A stretch of 23,640 nt of DNA from DATCZS01 sp036525795 (GTDB lineage Bacteria; Actinomycetota; Acidimicrobiia; Spongiisociales; ZC4RG35): assembly GCA_036525795.1 (NCBI GenBank), contig DATCZS010000073.1:1-23640 (forward strand). The letters run 5' to 3'. Made by a program: the position numbers and the translations under genes. This document shows, piece after piece, positions 6,837-13,811 of the stretch (its first letter is position 1; each line of letters starts with the position of its first letter). The notes beneath the pieces were generated by a model. It worked only from the letters and a program-made list of their open reading frames with translations. It made no database searches and had not been told where the DNA came from.

Positions 6837-7697
6837 ATGAACATCGAAGACGTCGTCGCCATCGACATCCACACCCATCCCCAGACCGAGGAGTTCCTGG
6901 CGGCCATGGGGGCGCGGCGGCGGCAGATGGGCGAACACTTCAAACAAGAGCGCAGGGCGGTGTCGTTCGCAGAGCAGGCCGACCTCTATCGGGAGCGCCG
7001 GATGATGGCCGTTCTGTGCAATTCCGACGACGAGACGGTGTCGGGTGTTCCCGGGGCGCCCAACGACCTGATCGGCAGGGCGGTGGAAGAGCACCCGGAC
7101 GTCTTCATCCCCTTCGCCGGGATCGACCCCCACAAGGGTCCGGCCGCCATCGAAGAGATCCGGCGGTGTCACGCAGAGTTCGGGATCAAAGGGATCGGCG
7201 AGCTCAATCCCGCGCGCCAGAAGTTCTTTCCCAACGACCGTACGTTCTATCCCATCTGGGAGGTGTGCCAGGAGCTGGGGATCGTCGTGATGTTCCACAT
7301 GGGCTTCGCCGGGGCCGGAGCGGGAAAGCCGGGCGGAATGGGATACAAGCTCGACGCGGTTCGGGCAATCCCCTACCTCGACGACGTCGCCGCCGACTTC
7401 CCCGAACTGCAGGTCATTCACGCCCACCCGGGGTGGCCGTTCCATCACGAGGCGCTGGCGGCGTGCTGGCACAAGTCGAACTTCTGGATCGACCTCTCGG
7501 GGTTCGCGCCTCGCTACTTTCCCGAGGAGGTGGTCCGCTACGCCAACAGCCTCATCCAGGACAGAGTGCTGTTCGGCACCGACTGGCCGGTCATCGCGAT
7601 CGACCGCTGGCTGAGCGAGTTCGAGGCGCTCCCGATCAAGGACGAGGTCCGTCCCAAGATCATGCTCGAAAACGCCCGCCGCCTCCTCGGCCTCTGA
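6837..7697 (+). CDS. Amidohydrolase-2 (ACMSD-like) metal-dependent hydrolase or decarboxylase
   Basis: The 286-residue TIM-barrel protein carries the amidohydrolase-2 metal site: His12 and His14 in IDIHTHP, His154 in VMFHMGF, His195/His197 in IHAHPGWP, and Asp249 in FGTDWPV. Relatives include ACMSD and the resorcylate and vanillate-type decarboxylases, as well as true hydrolases, so either hydrolysis or decarboxylation is possible. AGGAG lies about 6 bases before ATG 6837, and only 12 bases separate it from the CoA transferase stop, so it closes the five-gene operon. It faces the TauE/SafE gene tail to tail with 16 bases between, where no terminator is evident. Confidence 0.9.
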   Translation: MNIEDVVAIDIHTHPQTEEFLAAMGARRRQMGEHFKQERRAVSFAEQADLYRERRMMAVLCNSDDETVSGVPGAPNDLIGRAVEEHPDVFIPFAGIDPHKGPAAIEEIRRCHAEFGIKGIGELNPARQKFFPNDRTFYPIWEVCQELGIVVMFHMGFAGAGAGKPGGMGYKLDAVRAIPYLDDVAADFPELQVIHAHPGWPFHHEALAACWHKSNFWIDLSGFAPRYFPEEVVRYANSLIQDRVLFGTDWPVIAIDRWLSEFEALPIKDEVRPKIMLENARRLLGL

Positions 7698-7713
7698 CGG
7701 AATCGGTTCGGGC

Positions 7714-8454
7714 TCAGATGCCAAAGCCGGCGAGGACGAGGCGGATGCCGGCGATGGCGAGCATGGCGAGGACCACCCGGCCGAAGACGGTGGCATCGAG
7801 CTTCCGGCTCACGCGCACGCCGAAGGGCGTGACGACGAGCACAGGAACGACGGCGATGAGCGACTGTACGGTCCGCTCGCCGGTGAAACTGCCCCTGGCG
7901 ACCAGCGTGGCCACCTGAGCGAGGCTGAGGATCAGGAACACGTTGGTGACGGCGAAGACGAATTCGCTGCGAGGGAGCCTGAGACTGTGCAGGAAGGTTC
8001 CGAACACCGCCCCGCTGTTGCCGGTGGCGCCGTGCATGAATCCGCCGACGGTGCCCACCGGAACCGCCACTCTCATGCCCTTCTCTTGACTCAGGTGCAG
8101 GTCGGGACGTCTGAGGGCGACGAGGATGTAGACGAGCACCGTGACCCCGAGCATGGCGAGGAGCAGGTCGTCGGGGAGCGAGGTGAGCAGGATCGCTCCG
8201 AGTACGGCTGCCACCGCTCCGGGGACCAGCATCCTCACCAGGAGGCGTTTGGTACCCAGAGATCCTTCCCGGTTCTGCCACAGGAGCAGCACATTCGACA
8301 CGATGTTGCCGATGGCGGTGGCCACCACGGCATGCTCCACGCCGAGGAAGGGGGCGAGAAGCGGCACTGCCAGGAGCGGCCCACCGAAGCCGGTGATGGC
8401 CTTCATGAAGAAGGCGAAGGACATCACCACGAGGATGAGGATGAGGGCGGTCAT
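7714..8454 (-). CDS. TauE/SafE (TSUP) family membrane exporter
   Basis: The 246-residue protein is almost wholly hydrophobic, with roughly eight membrane segments and the internal duplication typical of TSUP proteins. The first repeat contains ITGFGGPLLAVPLL (about 20-33) and the second GGFMHGATGNSGAVFGTFL. Family members export sulfite, sulfoacetate or other small organic anions. It lies downstream of an ABC importer of the sulfonate/nitrate type on the same strand, which would fit uptake of an organosulfonate and export of sulfite. A strong terminator hairpin separates it from the importer, so its expression may depend on readthrough or its own promoter. No clear ribosome site precedes ATG 8454. 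Confidence 0.85.
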   Translation of the reverse strand: MTALILILVVMSFAFFMKAITGFGGPLLAVPLLAPFLGVEHAVVATAIGNIVSNVLLLWQNREGSLGTKRLLVRMLVPGAVAAVLGAILLTSLPDDLLLAMLGVTVLVYILVALRRPDLHLSQEKGMRVAVPVGTVGGFMHGATGNSGAVFGTFLHSLRLPRSEFVFAVTNVFLILSLAQVATLVARGSFTGERTVQSLIAVVPVLVVTPFGVRVSRKLDATVFGRVVLAMLAIAGIRLVLAGFGI

Positions 8455-8463
8455 GCAGACATG

Positions 8464-8495
8464 AGAACGGGGCCTGGCGAGCCAGGCCCCGTTCT
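8464..8495 (-). terminator. Strong intrinsic-type terminator after the ABC importer operon
   Basis: A perfect 14-bp stem with GGGGCCTGG / CCAGGCCCC at its heart and a 4-base loop (CGAG on the plus strand) sits 18 bases past the stop of the solute-binding protein gene. On the minus strand the stem is followed by a short T-containing tract but no long T run. A second small hairpin (8501-8515) overlaps the stop codon itself. It also lies only 9 bases before the TSUP start, so it could act as an attenuator for that gene. Confidence 0.75.
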
Positions 8496-8512
8496 TCGAT
8501 TGAGTCTTCGAC

Positions 8513-9694
8513 TCAGAGGTTGGTGACGCCGGTGTTCAGGTCGGTCGGGTTCTGGGTGATCCCGAGAGCGTCCTGGGCGGCGTGCAGGTACGACAGGTCG
8601 GTGTAGTCCCGCCACGGGAGGTTCTCCCGATATCCACCGAACGGCTGCTGGAAGGCCATCAGCTCGTCCATGGCATCCGGGCTCCACCCCATGTCGGTGG
8701 TCATGATCCCGGCGTCGATCTCCATGGCGGCGAACACGTTGTCCGGATAGTCGAGGCCGAACTCACCGGCCAGGATCTCGCGGGTCTCGGCCCAGTTGGC
8801 CGGGTCCTTGACCCACTGCTGGGCCTTGATGTAGGCGTAGTTCCAGGCGATGCCGAAGTTCGGGAACTCGTCGAGCACCTTGCGCGGGACGCCCCAGCCG
8901 GCCTGCGGGTCGAGCCGCGGCTTGTTGTAGATGGCGCTTCCGCCGACCTCCTGGGCGAGGGCGATGTGGCGGGGGAATGCCAGTGTCGCGTCCACCTGGC
9001 CGGTGAGCATGGCAGTCACCCAGTCGTTGGATCCACCGGTGAGGTTGACGGCTTGGACGTCGGTCTCCCAGTCGTACCCGAGCTCCTGGAGCACGAACTT
9101 GGCGAGCACCTCGTTGGTGGTGCCGGCACGGGCGATTCCGACCGTCTTGCCTGCCAGGTTTTCGGCGGTGATGCCCTCGTTGGCGATCATGATGATCGGC
9201 TGGGCGCCGAGGTTGCAGCCGATGAACGTCAGTCCGTTGGGGCTGCCGTCCTGAACGGCCTGGTCCTCGGCGGGGAAGATCACGACTGCGTCCATCAGGG
9301 CGATGTCGATCTGACCGGCGAACATCGGCGGCAGGTAGTCGTCGAGTCCGGTGATGTTCTCGATGCGCAGGTCGATGCCGACCTCTTCGAAGTAGCCCTT
9401 GGCAATGCCGATCCAGTACGGAGCCTGCAGGTTCTGGTTGGGGGTGTTGAAGTCGAAGTTGATGGGCCGAGTCAGGTCCGACTGCGGAACCACCATCTGC
9501 GCGGCGGTGGTGGTGGTTTCGCCGCCGCCGCCTGCGGTCGTGGTGGGAGCGGCGGTGGTGGTGGTGGGTGCCGCCGTGGTGGTGGCCGCCTCCTCGCCGT
9601 CACCGCACGCCGCCAACAGGAGTCCTCCTGCCGCAGCCATACCCGACGTCTGCAGGAACCGTCTCCTGGTCAGGTCGGTCTTCTTCTCAGTCAT
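8513..9694 (-). CDS. ABC transporter substrate-binding lipoprotein, SsuA/THI5/NMT1-like, Tat-exported
   Basis: The 393-residue protein starts with a twin-arginine signal (LTRRRFLQTSG), a hydrophobic stretch and a lipobox LLAAC with Cys30 as the lipid-anchored residue. Residues about 36-66 form a Thr/Ala/Pro/Gly-rich linker with repeated TTTTAAP, a style common in Acidimicrobiia and relatives. The mature domain (from about 70) has the NMT1/THI5 layout: PYWIGIAKGYFEEVGIDLRIENITG, then a GKTVGIARAGTTNEVL segment. This family binds sulfonates, taurine, nitrate, pyrimidine precursors and similar small ligands; the sequence alone does not decide which. GGAGGAGG lies about 9 bases before ATG 9694. 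It is last in the ATPase-permease-binding protein operon, with a 24-base gap. Confidence 0.92.
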   Translation of the reverse strand: MTEKKTDLTRRRFLQTSGMAAAGGLLLAACGDGEEAATTTAAPTTTTAAPTTTAGGGGETTTTAAQMVVPQSDLTRPINFDFNTPNQNLQAPYWIGIAKGYFEEVGIDLRIENITGLDDYLPPMFAGQIDIALMDAVVIFPAEDQAVQDGSPNGLTFIGCNLGAQPIIMIANEGITAENLAGKTVGIARAGTTNEVLAKFVLQELGYDWETDVQAVNLTGGSNDWVTAMLTGQVDATLAFPRHIALAQEVGGSAIYNKPRLDPQAGWGVPRKVLDEFPNFGIAWNYAYIKAQQWVKDPANWAETREILAGEFGLDYPDNVFAAMEIDAGIMTTDMGWSPDAMDELMAFQQPFGGYRENLPWRDYTDLSYLHAAQDALGITQNPTDLNTGVTNL

Positions 9695-9718
9695 ATGGGT
9701 TTCCTCCTCCCAAACGGG

Positions 9719-10624
9719 TCAGGTCTTGGTGACCTGACGCCACGGGGCGATTCTCGCCTCCATGGATCTCGTACCTTGCACGAGAATGAGCGCGAATGCC
9801 GCCAGGCTGAACAGTGCGGCATAGGTGAGGGGGGCGTTGAAGTTGGCCGCCGCCCGGAAGACGAGCCACCCGATACCTCCGTCTTTGAAGGCACCGGACA
9901 GGAACTCCGCAAGCACCACGCCGATCAGCCCTCGGCTCAGGCTCAGCTGAACTCCCGAGACGACGAATGGCAGCGTGTATGGCAGCACCACCTTGCGATA
10001 TACCTGCGCCTTGTTGGCGCCGAACACCTTGGCGGCGTTGATCAGAGACTGCTCGGTGGTCTTGACCCCCGCCCAGGTGTTGATGATCACCGGGAAGATG
10101 GCGGTCGAGATGATGATGGCGTACTTGATGGACTCGCCGATGCCGAGGAACATCAGGAAGATCGGGTACATGGCGATGCGGGGCAAGGAAGACAGCGTCC
10201 ACACGTACGGGCTGAGGATGGCGTCGACCCACTTGCTGCCACCCATGACGAGCCCGATCGGGATTCCCACCCCGATAGAAATCACCATGGCCAGGGTGTA
10301 GATCTTCAGTGTCTGCCAGAAGTTCTGGAGGATCACGAAGTCGGCGAGCATCTTGTTGTCGAAGCCCTCGAGGTTGCCACCGCCGAACCAGCCGATCTTC
10401 AGGTCGCGCAGGACGTCGCTGAAGGTCGGGAAGATCAGCTGGTTGATCCGTCCTGAGCGGGCGAACCATTCCCAGATGAGGAAGAAGACCGTCAGGTTGA
10501 GGATCGTGATGATGGCGAAGCGGTAGCGGGTCCAGAACCGCTGCCAGGTCCATCCGGCGTCGCGGATGCGCGGCTGTGAGGCGATCGAGCCGCTGCTCAC
10601 CTTGCGTGGGCTTGTCTGGGTCAC
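9719..10624 (-). CDS. ABC transporter permease (SsuC/TauC/NrtB type)
   Basis: The 301-residue membrane protein has about six hydrophobic segments after a 35-residue cytoplasmic N-terminus. It carries the permease EAA loop, GANKAQVYRKVVLP (about 204-217), which docks on the ATPase. The layout matches inner-membrane subunits of nitrate/sulfonate/taurine importers. The GTG start at 10624 overlaps the ATPase stop by 4 bases, indicating coupled translation. The ligand is undetermined. Confidence 0.92.
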   Translation of the reverse strand: MTQTSPRKVSSGSIASQPRIRDAGWTWQRFWTRYRFAIITILNLTVFFLIWEWFARSGRINQLIFPTFSDVLRDLKIGWFGGGNLEGFDNKMLADFVILQNFWQTLKIYTLAMVISIGVGIPIGLVMGGSKWVDAILSPYVWTLSSLPRIAMYPIFLMFLGIGESIKYAIIISTAIFPVIINTWAGVKTTEQSLINAAKVFGANKAQVYRKVVLPYTLPFVVSGVQLSLSRGLIGVVLAEFLSGAFKDGGIGWLVFRAAANFNAPLTYAALFSLAAFALILVQGTRSMEARIAPWRQVTKT

Positions 10625-11511
10625 TTGTCGCCTCCTTCCGGAGTTTTCGCCTCGACGCTAGTGGGCTCGAACTCGATCATGCCGTCGGGATGGGCGCCGA
10701 GCGCCTCGTCCTTGACGAGATTCCACAGGTGGTTTCGCAGCTCGGCGTACCGAGGGTGCTGGGTGATCTCGCCTTCGGCCAGCCGGGGGCGTTCGATGCC
10801 CACTTCGACGACTTCTCTAACGGTGCCGGGGCGGTGCGAGATGACTGCGATCCGATCGCCCAGAGCGATGGCCTCGTCGATCGAGTGGGTGATGAACACC
10901 ACTGTCTGCTTGACCGAAGACACCAGGAATTCGAGCTGGGCCTGCATCACCTCACGCGTCATGGCGTCGAGCGCTCCGAACGGCTCGTCGGCCAGCAACA
11001 CCTTGGGCTGGGTCACGAGAGCCCGGGCGATACCGACCCGCTGCTTCATGCCGCCGGACAGCTGGTGGGGGTACGACTTCTCGAATCCCTCGAGGCCGAC
11101 CGTTTCGATCGCCTCCTGGATCTTCTGCTTTCGCTCTCCGGCGGAGATGTTGAGGTCGCGGAGCTCGAAGGGGAGGGCGATGTTGTCCTCCACGGTGCGC
11201 CACGGCATGATGGCGTAGTCCTGGAACACCATGGAACGGTCCTTCGAGGTGCCTTGGATCGGCTTGCCGTCGTAGGTGATGCTTCCTTCCCACGGTTCGA
11301 CCAGACCGGCGATGACATTGATGAACGTCGTCTTGCCGCATCCCGAAGGTCCTACGAGGACGAGGAACTCTCCCTCGTGCACGGTCAGCGAGATGTCTGA
11401 CAGGGCGGTGAGCAGTTTTCGTTCTCTCTGGAGCTCGTAGCCGGCCGTGAGGTGCTCGGCGACGATGAGGGGCCGCTTGGTGCTGCCGTCGTCTCCTGAC
11501 GTACTGGACAT
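10621..11511 (-). CDS. ABC transporter ATPase (SsuB/TauB/NrtD type)
   Basis: The 296-residue ATPase has Walker A GPSGCGKT (54-61), the Q-loop at Gln97 (MVFQDYAIMPW), signature LSGGMKQR (151-158), Walker B VLLADEP (171-177, Glu176) and the H-loop His209 (FITHS). The Q-loop region and the C-terminal segment VVEVGIERPR match the nitrate/sulfonate/taurine importer class. ATG 11511 was chosen over in-frame codons upstream because GGGGAAG lies just before it and because the longer frame would run over the likely promoter and operator. It is the first gene of the importer operon and is preceded by an extended -10 promoter with an operator-like palindrome at the transcription start. Confidence 0.93.
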   Translation of the reverse strand: MSSTSGDDGSTKRPLIVAEHLTAGYELQRERKLLTALSDISLTVHEGEFLVLVGPSGCGKTTFINVIAGLVEPWEGSITYDGKPIQGTSKDRSMVFQDYAIMPWRTVEDNIALPFELRDLNISAGERKQKIQEAIETVGLEGFEKSYPHQLSGGMKQRVGIARALVTQPKVLLADEPFGALDAMTREVMQAQLEFLVSSVKQTVVFITHSIDEAIALGDRIAVISHRPGTVREVVEVGIERPRLAEGEITQHPRYAELRNHLWNLVKDEALGAHPDGMIEFEPTSVEAKTPEGGDK

Positions 11512-11539
11512 CGATCTTCCCCGGGTTATGGACTTGGAT

Positions 11540-11553
11540 CGCAAACGATTGCG
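11540..11553. promoter_or_regulatory. Operator-like near-palindrome (site 1) at the ABC importer promoter
   Basis: CGCAAACGATTGCG is symmetric except for one central base pair and stands out as AT-rich within GC-rich DNA. It lies 29-42 bases before the ATPase start, immediately downstream of the predicted -10 and over the likely transcription start, a typical repressor position. The central CG step and symmetric half-sites resemble LacI-family operators. The 12-base core GCAAACGATTGC recurs identically at 22545, and a symmetric variant occurs at 16755. Confidence 0.6.
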
Positions 11554-11561
11554 GTCGGCCG

Positions 11562-11589
11562 ACTCTAACACTCGCGTTCTGGCGTTCAA
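11562..11589 (-). promoter_or_regulatory. Predicted promoter of the ABC importer operon
   Basis: On the minus strand TTGAAC (11589-11584) and TAGAGT (11567-11562) are separated by 16 bases, and TGT directly before TAGAGT makes an extended -10. The start of transcription would fall near 11555, next to operator site 1. The spacing and hexamers fit a housekeeping sigma factor; no experimental support is available. Confidence 0.5.
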
Positions 11590-11642
11590 CTGAAACGGGA
11601 GGACTTTGTCGGCGAAGGCGGGAAGTGGTGGCCGCCGTCTCC

Positions 11643-12635
11643 TCAGGTGTGGCCGACCGCGACGGTACCGCCCGTCGCCGCCGCCCGCAGCGCCGCCTCC
11701 ACCACCGCCGCCACCGCCAGACCGGCTTCGCCGTCGACCTCGGGTCGAGCGCCGGTGCGCACGCAGCGGCCGAATTCGCCGAGCTGGTCGGCGATCACGT
11801 CGAGCTCTTCCAACGCCACTTCTCTCGGTTCCCGCTCACCGGAGCGCTGGACCAGCAGGCGGGCGCTGTCCCGTTCGTTCCAGGCTGCGGCTTCCGTCCC
11901 CAGCACCCCGACCCGATTGGTGGCGGGGACGGTGGTCGAGGTGAGGAGGGTTCCCACGGCACCTGATCCGAACCGGAATCCGAGCACGGCGGCATCGTCC
12001 AGGCCGGTGACACCCACCGGCCGGGTACCGAGGGCCGAGACCTCGGTGACCGGGCCCACGAACGAGTGGAACGTGTCGATCACGTGCACGCCGAACGGCG
12101 TCAGGCCGCTGAGCGGCCGCTCGGCGGGATCCTGTCTCCAGTTGTCCGGATCCGCCCGGCCCGCTCCTCCCGGGCTGGAGAAGTTTGCTTCGAGCGCGAC
12201 CACCGTTCCCATCTCGCCGGCATCGATCATGCTCCGGATGCGCCGGTTGGCGGGCTGGCGCCGACGCTGGTGACCGACCTGGAGCGTCACCCCGGCATCG
12301 GCGGCGGCGTCCACGCAGCGCCGCCCCTCGTCGACCGACAGGGTGAGGGGCTTTTCGACGAACACGTGCTTGCCCGCCTCGCACGCAGCGACCACCAGCT
12401 CGGCGTGTGTCGAGTGGGGAGTGACGACGAGGATGGCGTCGAGCTCGGGGTCCTCCAGCATGTGCCGGTAGTCCGCGACGGGGCGCATCCCGTGTTCGGC
12501 GGCGAAGCGATCCCGCGATTCGGGAGTCCTGGAGTAGCACGCCGTGACGTCGACGAGACCCGATGCCCGGGCGCCCCTGGCCAGCTCCCCGCCCCACCAG
12601 CCGACGCCGACCAGACCGGCCCTCACGGGTTCCAT
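11643..12635 (-). CDS. Gfo/Idh/MocA family NAD(P)-dependent oxidoreductase
   Basis: The 330-residue protein has an N-terminal Rossmann domain with GLVGVGWWGGE (GxGxxG, 7-17) and the family signature HVFVEKPLTL (Glu94-Lys95-Pro96, the Lys being catalytic in relatives). The C-terminal alpha/beta domain follows from about residue 120. Such enzymes oxidise or reduce sugars, inositols or similar polyols. ATG 12635 has GGAGG just upstream. It is divergent from a DHDPS/NAL-family lyase gene with 70 bases between, suggesting a shared promoter region and pathway. Its stop is 131 bases from the ABC ATPase start on the same strand, but the importer has its own promoter. Confidence 0.9.
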   Translation of the reverse strand: MEPVRAGLVGVGWWGGELARGARASGLVDVTACYSRTPESRDRFAAEHGMRPVADYRHMLEDPELDAILVVTPHSTHAELVVAACEAGKHVFVEKPLTLSVDEGRRCVDAAADAGVTLQVGHQRRRQPANRRIRSMIDAGEMGTVVALEANFSSPGGAGRADPDNWRQDPAERPLSGLTPFGVHVIDTFHSFVGPVTEVSALGTRPVGVTGLDDAAVLGFRFGSGAVGTLLTSTTVPATNRVGVLGTEAAAWNERDSARLLVQRSGEREPREVALEELDVIADQLGEFGRCVRTGARPEVDGEAGLAVAAVVEAALRAAATGGTVAVGHT

Positions 12636-12677
12636 GCTTCCTCCATCGACGGGTGGGTCGATCCTATATCCTCTCCC

Positions 12678-12691
12678 GGTCGGCGCCGACC
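12678..12691. promoter_or_regulatory. Perfect 14-bp palindrome in the leader of the DHDPS-family gene
   Basis: GGTCGGCGCCGACC is a perfect inverted repeat between a -10-like TATATC (12665-12670) and the ribosome site (GGAGG, 12696-12700) of the gene at 12706. It also lies in the divergent region of the Gfo/Idh/MocA gene. The position fits an operator for a local regulator. It is GC-only at the centre, so chance remains possible. Confidence 0.35.
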
Positions 12692-12705
12692 AGACGGAGG
12701 GACGA

Positions 12706-13677
12706 ATGAGCCGGGCCAAGGAGATCGCGTTCGAGCGGGTCACCGGGTTGTGGGTGGCCATCCCCACGCCGTTCACGGAGGCGGGCGACCTCGACGAACC
12801 GGCGCTGCGCCGGTCGGTGGAGCACTACATCTCGGGCATCGGCGTCGACGGCATCTTCTGCGGTGGCGTCATGGGCGAGTTCTGGTCGATGACGATGGAG
12901 GAGCGTCGCCGGGTCCACGAGCTGGTGGCCGACACCGCCGCCGGCAGGGTTCCGCTGATGGCACAGACCAGCCACCACGTCTTCTCCCACTGCGTCGAGC
13001 TGGGGAATCACGCCGAGGAAATCGGCATCGACCTCGCCATCGTGATGAACCCGTATTTCCCGCCGCGGCCCTCCGACGACATCGTCCGCGCCTGGTACCG
13101 CGAACTGGACCGGCAGACGTCCATCCCCACCTTCCTGTTCAACACCTCGTACTCGGGCTATTCACTCTCCCCGGCGCTCATCGCCGAACTGGCGGATCTC
13201 GATCTGATCTGTGGGATCAAGAACCCCAAGCCGCGAGACCATTTCCTCGACGTGCTCGAGAGATGCGGCGACCGGATCGTGGTCTGCGACGCCGCCGAGG
13301 ACGACTGGCTCGAGTACCACCTCGAGCACGGCGTGCGGGCGCTGATGTCCACCCCCGCTCTGGCGATGTTCCAGACGCCCGACCACCGCCCGGTGGTCGA
13401 GTACACCGCACTCGCCCAGGCGGGGAGGCTCGAGGAGGCCTGGCAGGTCCACGCCACCCTGGATGAGCACCGCAAGGCGTTCCAGCGGTGGATGCGCGAT
13501 CCGTGGCTCGCCAACATGTCCGGCGCAGTTCCCATCGCCCAACTCAAGGCATGGCTGAGCCTCATGGGTCTGTCGCAGGGGCCGGTCAGGCTGCCCCTGA
13601 TCCCGCTGTCGGAGACGGAGCTGTCCCAGCTCTCCGCCGACCTCGAGCGACTCGGGCTGCTGGGGGCTCTGGCGTAG
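12706..13677 (+). CDS. Dihydrodipicolinate synthase/N-acetylneuraminate lyase family aldolase
   Basis: The 323-residue TIM-barrel protein has the Schiff-base Lys172 in CGIKNPK and the conserved Tyr149 in FNTSYSGYSL, the two key residues of the DHDPS/NAL class I aldolases. The usual pyruvate-carboxylate loop GTTGE is changed to GGVMGEF (53-59), which argues against lysine-pathway DapA and for a different 2-oxo-acid or sugar-acid substrate, or for a dehydratase. GGAGG lies 5 bases before ATG 12706. It pairs with the divergent Gfo/Idh/MocA dehydrogenase, a common combination in sugar-acid breakdown. The C-terminal extension (WMRDPWLANMSGAVPIAQLK) is consistent with non-DapA members. Confidence 0.88.
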   Translation: MSRAKEIAFERVTGLWVAIPTPFTEAGDLDEPALRRSVEHYISGIGVDGIFCGGVMGEFWSMTMEERRRVHELVADTAAGRVPLMAQTSHHVFSHCVELGNHAEEIGIDLAIVMNPYFPPRPSDDIVRAWYRELDRQTSIPTFLFNTSYSGYSLSPALIAELADLDLICGIKNPKPRDHFLDVLERCGDRIVVCDAAEDDWLEYHLEHGVRALMSTPALAMFQTPDHRPVVEYTALAQAGRLEEAWQVHATLDEHRKAFQRWMRDPWLANMSGAVPIAQLKAWLSLMGLSQGPVRLPLIPLSETELSQLSADLERLGLLGALA

Positions 13678-13687
13678 GGTCCACCTG

Positions 13688-13705
13688 CCCCGGTTCAGAC
13701 CGGGG
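13688..13705 (+). terminator. Possible terminator hairpin after the DHDPS-family gene
   Basis: CCCCGGT, loop TCAG, ACCGGGG forms a perfect 7-bp stem 11 bases after the TAG stop. No T run follows, so it may be a weak terminator or only an RNA-stabilising stem. The rest of the 134-base gap to the next gene holds a short direct repeat of GTGTCGGC near 13720-13737 and nothing else I can name. Confidence 0.4.
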
Positions 13706-13811
13706 GCCGCACCCTCGGCGTGTCGGCGTGTCGGCGTGGGAGTCCGAGACCCTCCGCCCGTCGCGTCAGGGCGGTAGATTCCGCCCTGCCCACCACCCGG
13801 GAGGATTCACC

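Noticed and set aside
9498..9600. GGTGGT-like repeats as a microsatellite
   Set aside because: They encode the Thr-rich linker of the lipoprotein and need no other explanation.
8582..10456. Long plus-strand open frame opposite the binding protein and permease genes
   Set aside because: Shadow of two clear ABC transporter genes; no motif or ribosome site.
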